The notes: generated by a model not told the origin, from the letters alone. Counted from the first letter of the stretch, positions 32,322-41,020 are shown. The stretch: DNA of 64,000 nucleotides from Paraburkholderia panacisoli (GCF_008369935.1 NZ_VTUZ01000005.1:124001-188000), one strand, 5' to 3'. Numbers and translations are program-made.

Positions 32322-32834
32322 ATGTTCAAAGACAAGTACGCAAGCGACGTCAGAAGTTCGAATCTCGCCTGGAATGAGCGCGAGGAGAAGGCGATTGATC
32401 GTCTTACGGCTATCGGCATGTCGGACCAGCTTGGAGCCGCCCTGTTCCGGTTCAAGTTTGGGTCGGATGCTTTCTCCGGGAAGCGAGCAATTCACTTGCT
32501 GGCACACAAGGCCAAGTGCAATCTCGGCGTGGAACTGAGCTATGCAACGAAGTTGGCGACGGCATGCATTAAAGAGTTCGTTCTGGACAATTGTGTTCCT
32601 TGCAATGGAACTGGCCTGATCCTGAATGGCGCGCGGTACGACAAGTGCGGCAAGTGCGGCGGCTCCGGGGTCAAGCGCCACTCCGATTCGGAGCGCGCCC
32701 TGGCTGCTGGGCTGCCGGTTGAGAACTTTGCGCGGAACCATCAAAAGAAGTTCGACCAGGTAATGACGTGCATGATGGCGTCGGTGGCGGCGACGGGCGC
32801 TAAGACGCGCCAACTGTTGAGGGACGCAGCATGA
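32322..32834 (+). CDS. Q-like antitermination protein (zinc finger)
   Basis: 170 aa from MFKDKYASDV; the longer frame runs back through the terminator and is rejected. It has a DnaJ-like CxxCxGxG pair (CVPCNGTG, then CGKCGGSG) flanked by helices, as in one class of lambdoid Q proteins that bind near the late promoter and make RNA polymerase ignore terminators. A promoter followed closely by a terminator lies 1.5 kb downstream and many terminators interrupt the late operon, which supports this role. Direct evidence is lacking. Confidence 0.68.
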   Translation: MFKDKYASDVRSSNLAWNEREEKAIDRLTAIGMSDQLGAALFRFKFGSDAFSGKRAIHLLAHKAKCNLGVELSYATKLATACIKEFVLDNCVPCNGTGLILNGARYDKCGKCGGSGVKRHSDSERALAAGLPVENFARNHQKKFDQVMTCMMASVAATGAKTRQLLRDAA

Positions 32835-33544
32835 ACGCATTTGTCCACCACTACGAGCGCAACACCACCGGTCGGGATTTCGCGGTCGGTGACATTCATG
32901 GATGCTTTCGCCTGCTGCAAACCGTGCTTGATGGCGTCGGTTTCAATCCTGAGGTCGATCGTCTATTCAGCGTCGGCGATCTGGTAGACCGCGGGCCCGA
33001 TTCCGAGATGGCGCTGGAGTGGATCGACAAGCCTTGGTTTCATGCGGTACAAGGCAATCACGAAGACTTAGCGATTCGGTACGTCAATCCCGGCCAACGC
33101 GACGCCGCCCACTATGCGATGAATGGCGGTGCATGGCTGATCGGCAAGACGCCGCACGAACAGCAGGACTACGCGCTTGGGCTTGCCGCCCTTCCCTACG
33201 CTATCGAGGTCGAAACCGCAGACGGCCTGATCGGTATTGTTCACGCAGATATTTGCGGCCCGACGTGGGGCGGCATGGTGCAGCGATTCGCTGAGGTCAA
33301 GAGCAGCAACAGTCTCAAGGCCATCACGAACATGGTTCTTTGGTGTCGAGACCGTATCTCGCTGGAGGATCATTCTGGCGTCCCTGATGTGCGCGCTGTG
33401 ATCGTGGGACACACTCCGCTGAGTAGTCCGGCTGCGCTTGGCAACGTCTATCACATCGACACGGGCGGCTGGCTGCCAAGAAGCGGCCATTTCACGCTCA
33501 TTGATCTTGGCACCTTGAAATATCAGTCTGTGGAGACGGCATGA
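32831..33544 (+). CDS. Lambda-type protein phosphatase (NinI-like)
   Basis: 237 aa metallophosphatase of the lambda PP family. Metal and catalytic motifs are complete: GDIHG (20-24), GDLVDRG, GNHE and the late GHTP. It removes phosphate from Ser/Thr (or His) in vitro in relatives; its role in infection is unknown. ATGA overlap with the Q-like gene before and the nuclease gene after. Confidence 0.9.
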   Translation: MNAFVHHYERNTTGRDFAVGDIHGCFRLLQTVLDGVGFNPEVDRLFSVGDLVDRGPDSEMALEWIDKPWFHAVQGNHEDLAIRYVNPGQRDAAHYAMNGGAWLIGKTPHEQQDYALGLAALPYAIEVETADGLIGIVHADICGPTWGGMVQRFAEVKSSNSLKAITNMVLWCRDRISLEDHSGVPDVRAVIVGHTPLSSPAALGNVYHIDTGGWLPRSGHFTLIDLGTLKYQSVETA

Positions 33545-34305
33545 AGAAGTGGCGCGGCAGAGTGTTGATTGCGGAGAAGATTAAGGTCGTCGAGGAACTG
33601 GGGTTCTCCGCAGAATTGGCTGATGAGTGGTATGGGAAGTTTCTTAAACATCAAAACCATGCGCTAGACCGGTCGATCAAAAGCCTTCTGACCTTTAGTC
33701 AATACATGACCAAAGTTAGGGATGCGGGCATTTCCTCTCCCGCGCAAATTGGGCGGAAGCGAGATCAATTCCAGATGGGCCGCATTGGCGACGTTGGCGA
33801 CTACGAAGAGAATAACTGCAGGTTCATCACGGCATACCAAAATCACTGTGAAGCCAGGGCAAACAGCCGTTTTGAAGAGCGAGGTAGACTTGACTCGATT
33901 CTCTTGGCTGGCCAGACAAAGCACACGTCGGAGAGATATAGGAAGATTTCCGAGGCGCTTTCCGGGCGAACAGCGGAAACCCATTCATACATCGCCAAAA
34001 ATGCTATAGCGAGCGCCAATGCATTGCGGGGACGCACCAAACAGAACGACCCGCGCATGGTTGGAATTGCTGACAAGTTGGCGCGGGATTTCGTCATTCG
34101 AAGTCCCGGTGGGCAAATGCATGAGGGGAGGAATCTCAAGGAGCATTGCGCGGCGTATGGGCTTAACTATGGGCATATGGCGGCTGTCCTTCGCGGCAAG
34201 GAGAAACATCACAAAGGCTGGACGGGCTCATATGTGAACGACATCGACCTGGCGACGCTGGAGACGATTCCGGCGATGCCGGAGAAATTGGATTGGGCGG
34301 CTTAA
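33541..34305 (+). CDS. Putative homing nuclease with NUMOD domain
   Basis: 254 aa. Residues about 70-105 (RKRDQFQMGRIGDVGDYEEN, then NCRFITAYQNH) follow the Asn-ending part of HNH phage nucleases that lack Cys pairs; the C-terminal part (SPGGQMHEGRNLKEHCAAYG, NYGHMAAVLRGKEKHHKGW) is a NUMOD DNA-binding repeat typical of homing endonucleases. Unlike the late HNH genes it has no structured leader and starts by ATGA overlap. Activity uncertain. Confidence 0.68.
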   Translation: MKKWRGRVLIAEKIKVVEELGFSAELADEWYGKFLKHQNHALDRSIKSLLTFSQYMTKVRDAGISSPAQIGRKRDQFQMGRIGDVGDYEENNCRFITAYQNHCEARANSRFEERGRLDSILLAGQTKHTSERYRKISEALSGRTAETHSYIAKNAIASANALRGRTKQNDPRMVGIADKLARDFVIRSPGGQMHEGRNLKEHCAAYGLNYGHMAAVLRGKEKHHKGWTGSYVNDIDLATLETIPAMPEKLDWAA

Positions 34306-34334
34306 CCGTGTCACACACCAAATCTAGAAAAAAG

Positions 34335-34363
34335 TTGTTGCACGCATCTAGATCTGGTATATA
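34335..34363 (+). promoter_or_regulatory. Late promoter candidate (pR'-like)
   Basis: -35 TTGTTG (34335-34340), spacer 17, extended -10 TGG-TATATA (34355-34363); predicted start near 34370. A palindrome ATCTAGAT (34346-34353) lies in the spacer and may be a regulator site. It is the only good sigma-70 match between the early block and the packaging genes. Confidence 0.7.
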
Positions 34364-34369
34364 CTGTGT

Positions 34370-34518
34370 CCGTACTGTTCAGTAGTGGTTCTTCAGCCCT
34401 ACAGGCTTTTGAATCGAACGGTAGGGCCGAAAGGCTCACCCCAAATCCCCGCGAGTGGGTAAACTCGTCTCCGAATTCCCTGAAGCCCTGCTCGGTCCAA
34501 AGCCGCGCGGGGCTTTTT
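34370..34518 (+). ncRNA. Short late leader RNA (6S-like)
   Basis: A transcript from the promoter at 34335-34363 would end about 150 nt later at the terminator 34484-34518. It is folded: GCCCTAC (34396-34402) pairs with GTAGGGC (34421-34427), then GCC-GAAA-GGC and GAGT-ACTC hairpins. Position and size match lambda's 194-nt 6S RNA made when Q is absent. Frames in this stretch look non-coding. Confidence 0.62.
34484..34518 (+). terminator. Terminator after the late promoter (tR'-like)
   Basis: AGCCCTGC (34484-34491) pairs over 8 bp (one G-U) with GCGGGGCT (34507-34514), followed by five T. An alternative inner stem AAAGCC/GGCTTT also exists. Without antitermination late transcription would stop here. 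Confidence 0.78.
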
Positions 34519-34532
34519 CATTTCCGCCCGCC

Positions 34533-34739
34533 ATGCGCTCATATGCCCTCCCCTCCAGCCAGTACGGCAACCCGGAGGACGTCTATGCAGCCACCCAGGC
34601 GCGCGAGAAACGGCAAGCCCAGCAAGAACACAAGCGCCCTACTCTGACGCTCAAGCCACGCAAGCAGGAAGGCTGGAGCGAAGCGAGAAAGCGCGCTGAA
34701 GAACTGTTTCACCCTGCCGCTCCCTGTTCTGTGGAGTAA
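34533..34739 (+). CDS. Small hypothetical protein, first late gene
   Basis: 68 aa from MRSYALPSSQYGNPEDVY at 34533, just after the terminator. Basic helix in the middle (TQAREKRQAQQEHKRP). The frame continues upstream to 34455 but that part lies in the terminator. Not recognised. Confidence 0.5.
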   Translation: MRSYALPSSQYGNPEDVYAATQAREKRQAQQEHKRPTLTLKPRKQEGWSEARKRAEELFHPAAPCSVE

Positions 34740-34801
34740 CCCGCCCGCAGACGTGCAACGCGTCTCTCGCCGGGAATCTCCGGCCAGAATTCGAGATTGA
34801 A

Positions 34802-34930
34802 ATGACCGAAGCTCAAGCCTTGATTGACAGCCTGGAAACTGACCTCGACCGCATGCGCGGCGCGATCGATCCGGCGTTGAAGGCATCCATGATTGCCCGG
34901 CTGGAAGCGCTGAGGAAGCTGATCCTATGA
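34802..34930 (+). CDS. Hypothetical 42-aa helical protein
   Basis: MTEAQALIDSLETDLDRMRG and a second helix (MIARLEALRKLIL), a likely helical hairpin. Stop overlaps the next start. Short, moderately supported. Confidence 0.5.
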   Translation: MTEAQALIDSLETDLDRMRGAIDPALKASMIARLEALRKLIL

Positions 34931-35034
34931 ATCCCAATCACGTCATCGCAGAGTGGCTAAATGCCGCTGCCCGCGCTCATCACCAATGGTCAAAATACTG
35001 CGACCAATGGGCGTTGGCGCTTTGGGGTATGTGA
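34927..35034 (+). CDS. Hypothetical 35-aa peptide
   Basis: MNPNHVIAEWLNAAARAHHQ, Trp-rich end. Supported by the ATGA overlap only; it ends where the structured RNA region begins. Confidence 0.42.
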   Translation: MNPNHVIAEWLNAAARAHHQWSKYCDQWALALWGM

Positions 35035-35056
35035 TGCCCCCCCGCTTCCCTCGTCA

Positions 35057-35358
35057 CGCATAGGTCGGCTATGCGGAGTACTCCCGGGTGCGGGAAGCAC
35101 TACTATATGTAGCCGAAAAGCTACGCGAATCGTCTGAATGGCGGATTCGGTAGCCTAAGAGCATCTTCAAGGGAGCGCGCAGTACTTTGGACTGGTGGCT
35201 TTGCGCGCAGCCGCATGCCAGTCCGCTCCCTTGAGGGTGAACCGAAGAGGTCGCGCAGTGCGATAGCACCCTGCGGGTTAGCGGACTGAACGCAGTAGCT
35301 CTCACCCTACCATTTGTCGACTCCCCCTTCGACATTGCCGTCTTCGGACGGCTTTTTT
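35057..35358 (+). ncRNA. Strongly structured ~300-nt RNA upstream of the packaging genes
   Basis: No coding frame fits here. Helices seen: CGCATAG/CTATGCG (35057-35075); CCCG/CGGG (35083-35094); GCTAC+CGAATC with GATTCG+GTAGC (35120-35154, one bulge); an 11-bp TCAAGGGAGCG/CGCTCCCTTGA (35167-35234) enclosing GACTGG/CCAGTC and GGCT/AGCC, with GCGCGC in both stem and loop; AGGGTGA/TCACCCT (35234-35240 with 35302-35308) closing over CGCAGTGC-GATA-GCA..CTGCG. It ends in a UUCG terminator. It could be a phage small RNA or a folded packaging (cos/pac) region. Family unknown to me. Confidence 0.6.
35337..35358 (+). terminator. UUCG terminator
   Basis: GCCGTC-TTCG-GACGGC followed by six T: a near-ideal intrinsic terminator. 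It ends the structured RNA and lies 15 bases before the start of the phosphoesterase gene. Confidence 0.9.
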
Positions 35359-35373
35359 ATTCCAGGCAAATCC

Positions 35374-36549
35374 TTGGCACGACAATACGATCCGCGCTTG
35401 CGTGAATTCGCTGATGTCAGGGAAGCCGCATTCCTCGACGCGATCGAGAAGCACGGCAAGCCCACTCTCGCAGCCAAGGCGCTCGGCCTGCATCACAGCG
35501 TCGTGATCCGCGCTCTGGATAATCTGGAGAAGCGGGCGGCGAAGATGGGCTTCAGTCCGCGGCATGACATGACGCGCGCCTGTCCTCCGGGATTCCGGTC
35601 GCGCGGCACGTCGACGCTCGTCAAAGGCGATGGCACGATCGCCATGCAGTGGGTGAAGACGGAAGTCGACAAATCCCAAGATGAAGCGATTCTGAGGGAG
35701 TTTGCTGAATCGCTGGCAGATGGCGTCAAAGCTCTCGCGCCGATCACGCCTCCGCCAGAACACACCCTATCCGACCTTCTGTGCGTCTACCCGCAAGGCG
35801 ACCCGCACGTCGGATTGCATAGCTGGTGGGCCGAAGCAGGAGAAGATTTTGATTTGAAGATTGCCGAGCGCCTGATGTGCGCCGCAATCGATCGGCTGGT
35901 AGCAATCGCGCCGGCTGCTGAAACTGCCCTTCTCCTGAACCTCGGCGATATGTTCCACGCCGACAATCAGAAGAACGAAAGCCAGTCGGGTCACAAGCTC
36001 GACGTAGATGGGCGTTGGGCGAAAGTCCAGCAAGTCGGTCTGCGCGCGATGCTCCATTGTGTGCGCCGACTGCTCGAGAAGCATAAACGCGTGATTCTTC
36101 GCATTAACCGCGGCAATCACGATGGCCATTCGGCGTATGCGCTGGCCCTGATGATTTCGTGCTACTTCCATGACGAGCCGCGCGTCGAGGTTGACCTGTC
36201 GCCTGCTGTCGCCTGGTACTTCCAGTTCGGCAAGGTGCTGATGGGATCAACCCATGGCGACACGATCAAGGGACCGGACATGCTGCCTATCATGGCGGCA
36301 GACGAGCCCGAGAAGTGGGGCGAAACGACGCACCGTTACTGGTATGTGGGCCACGTCCACCACCAGGACATTAAGGAATACCGCGGCGGCACTGTGGAGT
36401 ACTTCCGCACCCTAGCCGCTCGCGACGCCTGGCATGCTGGCCAAGGTTACCGCGCTGGGCGCGATATGCGCCTGATTGTGCATCATCGCATTCACGGTGA
36501 GATCGAGCGGCATCGAGCCGACATCGGCATGCTGCAAGAGGCTGCATAG
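35374..36549 (+). CDS. Phage metallophosphoesterase
   Basis: 391 aa from a TTG at 35374 with an AGG site before it; no ATG is available between the terminator and the conserved N-terminus (LARQYDPRLREFADVREAAF). An N-terminal helix-turn-helix-like part (KPTLAAKALGLHHSVVIRAL) precedes a calcineurin-type domain with DPHVGLH, LNLGDMFHADNQ, RGNHDGHSA, GSTHGD and GHVHH. Such proteins sit just before terminase genes in related phages; probably a nuclease or phosphatase for DNA ends. An HNH cassette follows immediately. Confidence 0.82.
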   Translation: MARQYDPRLREFADVREAAFLDAIEKHGKPTLAAKALGLHHSVVIRALDNLEKRAAKMGFSPRHDMTRACPPGFRSRGTSTLVKGDGTIAMQWVKTEVDKSQDEAILREFAESLADGVKALAPITPPPEHTLSDLLCVYPQGDPHVGLHSWWAEAGEDFDLKIAERLMCAAIDRLVAIAPAAETALLLNLGDMFHADNQKNESQSGHKLDVDGRWAKVQQVGLRAMLHCVRRLLEKHKRVILRINRGNHDGHSAYALALMISCYFHDEPRVEVDLSPAVAWYFQFGKVLMGSTHGDTIKGPDMLPIMAADEPEKWGETTHRYWYVGHVHHQDIKEYRGGTVEYFRTLAARDAWHAGQGYRAGRDMRLIVHHRIHGEIERHRADIGMLQEAA

Positions 36550-36552
36550 CGT

Positions 36553-36651
36553 TATAATTCAAGAGCACGGCTATCTCGACGGAGAGAAAAGCGGGTTTGA
36601 CCGCCCGCCTGCCGTGCCTTCCGAAACGGTCAAGATCCTAGTCAGGTCTAA
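36553..36651 (+). promoter_or_regulatory. HNH leader A: TATAAT box plus pseudoknotted RNA
   Basis: TATAAT (36553-36558) begins 3 bases after the phosphoesterase stop. Six bases later the fold starts: outer stem GCACGGC (36565-36571)/GCCGTGC (36611-36617); inside it hairpin TCTC-GACG-GAGA (36574-36585) and hairpin GCGGG/CCCGC (36591-36608). The loop TTGACCG (36597-36603) pairs perfectly with CGGTCAA (36627-36633). A small CCT/AGG hairpin then covers the ribosome site. Leaders B, C and D share this layout with different sequences. Confidence 0.72.
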
Positions 36652-37377
36652 ATGAAGATCATTTCTCGCGCCGAGGCGAAAGCCGCCGGCCTCAAGACGT
36701 ATTTCACTGGCAAGCCGTGCAAGTACGGTCATGTTGCCGAGTGCCAGACAGTCAACTACACCTGTTGCGAATGCAATAGGATCAAGAAGTCCGCTCAATA
36801 TAAGGCGGATCTTGAGAAGTCGCGGGCGAATCGTCGCGAATACTACGCAGCGAACACCGAAAGGTTGGCCGAAAATGCTAAGCGCAGCCGCATGAATAAC
36901 CGCGAAAAGCTTCTGGCTGGCAAGAAGGCGTACTACGAGAGAGTCAAGCTCGACCCGGAATGGCAAAAGCGGGAATCAGAAAAGCGTTTGGCGAATCGCG
37001 AGAAGAAGCGCGAATACGACAAGCAATACGCTATCGCCAATTCAGCCAAGAAGGTTGAGAACGCTAGGTCTTGGATCAAGGCTAATCCAGACAAGCGCGC
37101 GACCATCACGTTTTCATATGACGGGCGGCGACGCGCCAAAACCAAGCAAGGCGATAGCACAAAAGCCATTCGTGCTTGGGTCAAGGCAGCCAAGAAAGTC
37201 TGCTACTGGTGCGGTGTGAAATGCGACGATGATTACCACATCGACCATTACGAGCCCCTGTCTAAAGGTGGCGAGCACAGGATTTCAAATCTCGTGATCG
37301 CCTGCCCGACATGCAATCTACGCAAGAACGCCAAAGACCCGCTGGAATTCGCGGCGAGCGTCGGGCGCTTGTTCTAG
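36652..37377 (+). CDS. HNH homing endonuclease A
   Basis: 241 aa. N-terminal Cys-rich part (GKPCKYGHVAECQTVNYTCC), a long basic coiled-coil middle, then a C-terminal HNH domain (about 180-235) with CYWCGVKC, the HIDHYEPLSKGGEH core and the second pair CPTC, so it looks active. Free-standing between the phosphoesterase and a small gene, with its own box and folded leader. The remnant directly after it shows it was inserted into the end of the gene upstream. Confidence 0.87.
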   Translation: MKIISRAEAKAAGLKTYFTGKPCKYGHVAECQTVNYTCCECNRIKKSAQYKADLEKSRANRREYYAANTERLAENAKRSRMNNREKLLAGKKAYYERVKLDPEWQKRESEKRLANREKKREYDKQYAIANSAKKVENARSWIKANPDKRATITFSYDGRRRAKTKQGDSTKAIRAWVKAAKKVCYWCGVKCDDDYHIDHYEPLSKGGEHRISNLVIACPTCNLRKNAKDPLEFAASVGRLF

Positions 37378-37378
37378 C

Positions 37379-37453
37379 CGCACCACCTACCACGTCGAGT
37401 ATGGCGAGGTGGCGCGCAATACCGTCGTGCCTGAGATGTTCGAGGTCGCCTGA
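37379..37453 (+). pseudogene. Orphan C-terminus of the phosphoesterase gene
   Basis: After the HNH stop the frame reads RTTYHVEYGEVARNTVVPEM and FEVA to a TGA that overlaps the ATG of the next gene. It resembles the actual end of the phosphoesterase (HHRIHGEIERHRADIGML, QEAA): shared H, GE, R, M and EA positions. It has no start of its own. Best explained as the old 3' end of that gene, displaced when the HNH cassette arrived with a replacement end. Confidence 0.62.
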
Positions 37454-37626
37454 TGACACCCTTCAGTGAAAAGCCGCGCCTCCGCTTCAATGGATGGATA
37501 TGGATGCTGACTCCGCCTGTAGCGCGTCCGGGGTTCCATTTCCAATACTTCAGTCGCTCACCCAAAGCCGCCTATTTGCACTGGCTATCAGAAGCCCAGT
37601 CTCTTGAGCGCGCATGCCGCCACTAA
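37453..37626 (+). CDS. Small hypothetical protein before terminase
   Basis: 57 aa: MTPFSEKPRLRFNGWIWMLT and on, aromatic-rich (FHFQYFSRSPKAAYLHWL). Its TGATG overlap with the orphan fragment shows it was once coupled to the phosphoesterase gene. Function unknown. Confidence 0.58.
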   Translation: MTPFSEKPRLRFNGWIWMLTPPVARPGFHFQYFSRSPKAAYLHWLSEAQSLERACRH

Positions 37627-37629
37627 ACC

Positions 37630-38151
37630 ATGCCACGCAATATCGACTGGGACACCATCCGCGCCGAGTATGAGGCCGGTGGAAGTCAGGCATCGCTCGC
37701 CAAGAAGCACGGCGTAAGCCGGGGCGCAATACAGAAGCACATTGCCGCAGAGGGCTGGACGCAAGACCTTGAGCCGGCCATTCAGCGCAAAGTAGCAGAG
37801 AAAGTAGCAGGGGTAGTAGCAGCCTGCGACCCTAAAAAAAAGGCCGAGGCGATTGATGCCGAAGCTACCCGCCGTGCTGATGTGGTGCAACGCCACCGGG
37901 ATGAGTGGGACGAACACAAAGAGATCGTCGACACCGCGATCGGCACGAAAGACTTCGAATCGGCCAAGCTCGCCAAGATCACAGCGGAGACGCTGAAGAT
38001 TCGGCAGGAAGCTGAGCGCAAGGCTTGGGGCATCGATACCCAGGTGGCGCCAGTTACCAATGTGACGGTCAGCCAGATCGGCGGCGCACAGGCCACCGTC
38101 GACGAAATCCGATCCGTGATTCAGGAGAACGCGGCGACACCAAAGGTCTAG
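37630..38151 (+). CDS. terS: Terminase small subunit
   Basis: 173 aa. N-terminal helix-turn-helix (DWDTIRAEYEAGGSQASLAK, KHGVSRGAIQKHIAAEGW) for recognising the packaging site, a helical oligomer part and a short end. Directly before the large subunit (2 bases), which fixes the role. Confidence 0.85.
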   Translation: MPRNIDWDTIRAEYEAGGSQASLAKKHGVSRGAIQKHIAAEGWTQDLEPAIQRKVAEKVAGVVAACDPKKKAEAIDAEATRRADVVQRHRDEWDEHKEIVDTAIGTKDFESAKLAKITAETLKIRQEAERKAWGIDTQVAPVTNVTVSQIGGAQATVDEIRSVIQENAATPKV

Positions 38152-38152
38152 C

Positions 38153-39532
38153 ATGGAATTCTCCGACAAAGAGCGGCGCTCGTTCCGTTCGCTGTCGATG
38201 GCCGACCTGTACTGGTTCACGCGCTGGATGTTCGTCAATCGTCGCGGTTATACGTGGCAGCAGGCGGCGCACCATATACAGGTGTGTGAAGCCCTGACTC
38301 GCGTGTTCAATGGCGAATGCAAGCGACTCATCATCAATATCCCGCCGCGATACTCAAAAACGGAGATCGTCAAGAATTTCATTGGCTGGTCCCTTGGGCA
38401 TTACCCCGACTGCGAGTTCATCTACACGTCCTACTCTGCCCGGCTCGCTGCGGCTTCGTCATGGGACGTTCGTGGGCTCGTGCAGGAACCTGAGTATCAG
38501 GCGATCTTCCCTGGCGTTCAGCTTCGCGACGACAGCAAGGCAAAGGACGAGTGGCGAACCAGCGCAGGCGGCATCGTCTACGCGGTGGGCTCGGAAGGCA
38601 CGATCACCGGCTACGGCGCCGGCAAACTGCGCCCAGGTTTCGGCGGCGCACTGCTGATCGATGATCCGCACAAGGCCGATGAGGCGCGATCCGATGTGAT
38701 GCGCCAGAACGTGATCGACTGGTTCCAGAACACGTTCGAGTCGCGCAAGAACAGTCCAGAAACGCCGATCATCCTCATCATGCAGCGCTTGCATGAGAGC
38801 GATCTGGCTGGCTGGCTGCTAGCTGGCGGCAATGGCGAGAAGTGGGAGCACGTTTGTCTGCCTGCTCTGCGCGATGACGGCACTGCACTTTGGCCTGAAA
38901 AGCACAGCGTCGAAGAACTCCGGCGCATGGAAGCCGCGGCGCCCTACACGTTCGCCGGCCAGTATCAGCAACGGCCGTCACCGGCTGAAGGCGGCCTGTT
39001 CAAGCCGGATCGCATCGAAGTCATTGATGCATTGCCCGCTGGCGCTCACAGCTTTGTTCGCGGATGGGACCTGGCGTCAGTCGTGAATGCGGGCGACTGG
39101 ACTGCCGGGCCTCGCATTGGGAAATTGCCCGATGGCCGATACGTCATTGCAGATATGGTGCGAGTCCAGGAAGGCCCGGACCAACGCGATTCAACGATGA
39201 AGGCGACGGCCACGCGGGACGGAACCGGAACCAAGATCAGCATTCCGCAGGACCCCGGCCAGGCAGGCAAGACGCAAGTCGCCTATCTCACAAAAATGTT
39301 CGCCGGCTATCGCATCATTGCCACGCCAGAAAGCGGCGACAAGGTAACGCGCGCCGAACCCTTTGCATCTCAGGTCAACGTAGGCAACGTCGTAATGGTT
39401 CGCGGACCGTGGAACGCTGCGCTTATTGACGAGATGCGGATGTTTCCCAATGGCTCATTCGACGATCAGGTCGACGGATGCAGCCGCGCCTTTGCAGAAC
39501 TCATAGCCAAGCGCGCCTCATTTTTCGGTTAA
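38153..39532 (+). CDS. terL: Terminase large subunit (packaging ATPase/nuclease)
   Basis: 459 aa. ATPase with a Walker A variant (IPPRYSKTEIV), Walker B ALLIDDPHKA and a coupling region; then the RNase H-like nuclease with RGWDLAS near residue 300 and the late acidic pair in FDDQVDG. It pumps DNA into the head and cuts concatemers. Length and motifs are normal and complete. Confidence 0.93.
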   Translation: MEFSDKERRSFRSLSMADLYWFTRWMFVNRRGYTWQQAAHHIQVCEALTRVFNGECKRLIINIPPRYSKTEIVKNFIGWSLGHYPDCEFIYTSYSARLAAASSWDVRGLVQEPEYQAIFPGVQLRDDSKAKDEWRTSAGGIVYAVGSEGTITGYGAGKLRPGFGGALLIDDPHKADEARSDVMRQNVIDWFQNTFESRKNSPETPIILIMQRLHESDLAGWLLAGGNGEKWEHVCLPALRDDGTALWPEKHSVEELRRMEAAAPYTFAGQYQQRPSPAEGGLFKPDRIEVIDALPAGAHSFVRGWDLASVVNAGDWTAGPRIGKLPDGRYVIADMVRVQEGPDQRDSTMKATATRDGTGTKISIPQDPGQAGKTQVAYLTKMFAGYRIIATPESGDKVTRAEPFASQVNVGNVVMVRGPWNAALIDEMRMFPNGSFDDQVDGCSRAFAELIAKRASFFG

Positions 39533-39535
39533 TCC

Positions 39536-41020
39536 ATGTTCAACTGGTTCAAGCGCAAAGCCCCGGCGAAGGAAGCAGCGCGGGAGCCGCATACCATTTT
39601 CTCGACGCATTTGCCGGTCAGCAGGGACGCGGGGCAGAGGTACGCCGCCCACATGGAGCAGGCAATCCGCATGATGCCGGAGGTGGTGGGCGGCACGATG
39701 GACGAGGCCGACTATTCCGCCCTCAAGCTCACCCCTACGCCGACCGTCACCAACGGCGCATTGATGGACTGGTACGCCTCGCAGTCGTTTATCGGCTGGC
39801 AGGCATGCGCCCTGCTCGCCCAGCACTGGCTGATTGACAAGGCCTGCTCGATGCCGGCGCGTGATGCGACCCGCAACGGATGGGACGCAGTCACGGTCGA
39901 CGGCGATGAACTCGACGACGAATCCGCGAAGATCCTCAAGAAGTACGATAAGAAGTATCGCGTCAAGTGGCAGGCTGAGCAGATGGTCCGCATGGGCCGG
40001 ATCTTCGGCATCCGCATGGCGATCTTCAAGGTCAATTCCACCGACCCCGAGTATTACAAGAAGCCGTTCAATCCGGACGGTGTGGAACCGGGCTCGTACA
40101 AAGGCATCTCGCAAGTCGATCCGTACTGGTGCGCCCCGCTCCTCGATGCCGCGGCGACCAGCGATCCGGGCAACATTCACTTTTACGAGCCGACGTTCTG
40201 GATTATTGGGGGCGTGACCTATCACCGCTCGCATCTGCACATCTTCCGCACGGCTGAACCGCCTGATGTGCTGAAGCCGATGTACATGTACGGCGGAATC
40301 CCCGTCGCGCAACAGATCATGGAGCGCGTCTACGCCGCAGAGCGCGTGGCTAACGAAGGCCCGTTGCTCGCGATGTCGAAGCGCACCAACGTCTGGCTGA
40401 CGAACATGTCGGCGTTCCAGATGGCCGGCGACGAAGCCCTGCAGAAGATGCAGCAATGGATTGCCTTCCGGGACAACTTCGGCATCAAGATCGGCGACAA
40501 GGAAGCGGACGATTTCAAGCAGTTCGAGACGTCGCTTGCTGATCTGGATGCGGTCATCATGAACCAGTTCCAGATCGTTGCTGCGGCCGCTCGCGTGCCG
40601 GCCACGAAGCTTCTCGGAACATCGCCGAAAGGTTTCAACGCTACTGGCGAGTACGAAGAAGCCAGCTATCACGAGGAACTCGAAAGCATCCAGGAGCACG
40701 ACCTGACGCCGTTTCTCGAGCGTCATCACCTTCTGTCGATGCTTTCCGAAGGCAAAGAGCCTGTCGAGACCACCGTCTCATGGCGTCCGCTTGACGCGCC
40801 GACTGCGAAGGAACTGGCCGAGACGAATCTCGTCAAGGCGCAGACGGATGTTCAACTCGTTCAATCGGGCGGCATCCAGTCGTCAGATGTGCTCAAGCGT
40901 GTCGCACAAGACCCGGATTCGGGCTATTTCCAGCTTGGCCAGGACAGCGACGACGCACTGGCAGAACTCGGCCTTTCAGATGCAGCGATAGGGGCGGCAC
41001 GTGAACTCGGCATCGTCTAA
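39536..41020 (+). CDS. Portal protein (DUF1073 type)
   Basis: 494 aa. Text such as [33 protein letters not shown] and [20 protein letters not shown] is characteristic of DUF1073 portal proteins. It forms the dodecameric ring at the packaging vertex. It follows terL and overlaps the minor head gene by 20 bases. Confidence 0.88.
   Translation: MFNWFKRKAPAKEAAREPHTIFSTHLPVSRDAGQRYAAHMEQAIRMMPEVVGGTMDEADYSALKLTPTPTVTNGALMDWYASQSFIGWQACALLAQHWLIDKACSMPARDATRNGWDAVTVDGDELDDESAKILKKYDKKYRVKWQAEQMVRMGRIFGIRMAIFKVNSTDPEYYKKPFNPDGVEPGSYKGISQVDPYWCAPLLDAAATSDPGNIHFYEPTFWIIGGVTYHRSHLHIFRTAEPPDVLKPMYMYGGIPVAQQIMERVYAAERVANEGPLLAMSKRTNVWLTNMSAFQMAGDEALQKMQQWIAFRDNFGIKIGDKEADDFKQFETSLADLDAVIMNQFQIVAAAARVPATKLLGTSPKGFNATGEYEEASYHEELESIQEHDLTPFLERHHLLSMLSEGKEPVETTVSWRPLDAPTAKELAETNLVKAQTDVQLVQSGGIQSSDVLKRVAQDPDSGYFQLGQDSDDALAELGLSDAAIGAARELGIV

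Noticed and set aside
34366..34647. 93-codon frame in the late leader
   Set aside because: Runs through the terminator hairpin and has no ribosome site; the short RNA explains this stretch better.
22146..35034. CRISPR array or anti-CRISPR cluster
   Set aside because: No spaced direct repeats of CRISPR type; small genes here give no sequence reason to call them anti-CRISPR.
39518..40729. 403-codon minus-strand frame
   Set aside because: Shadow of the portal gene.
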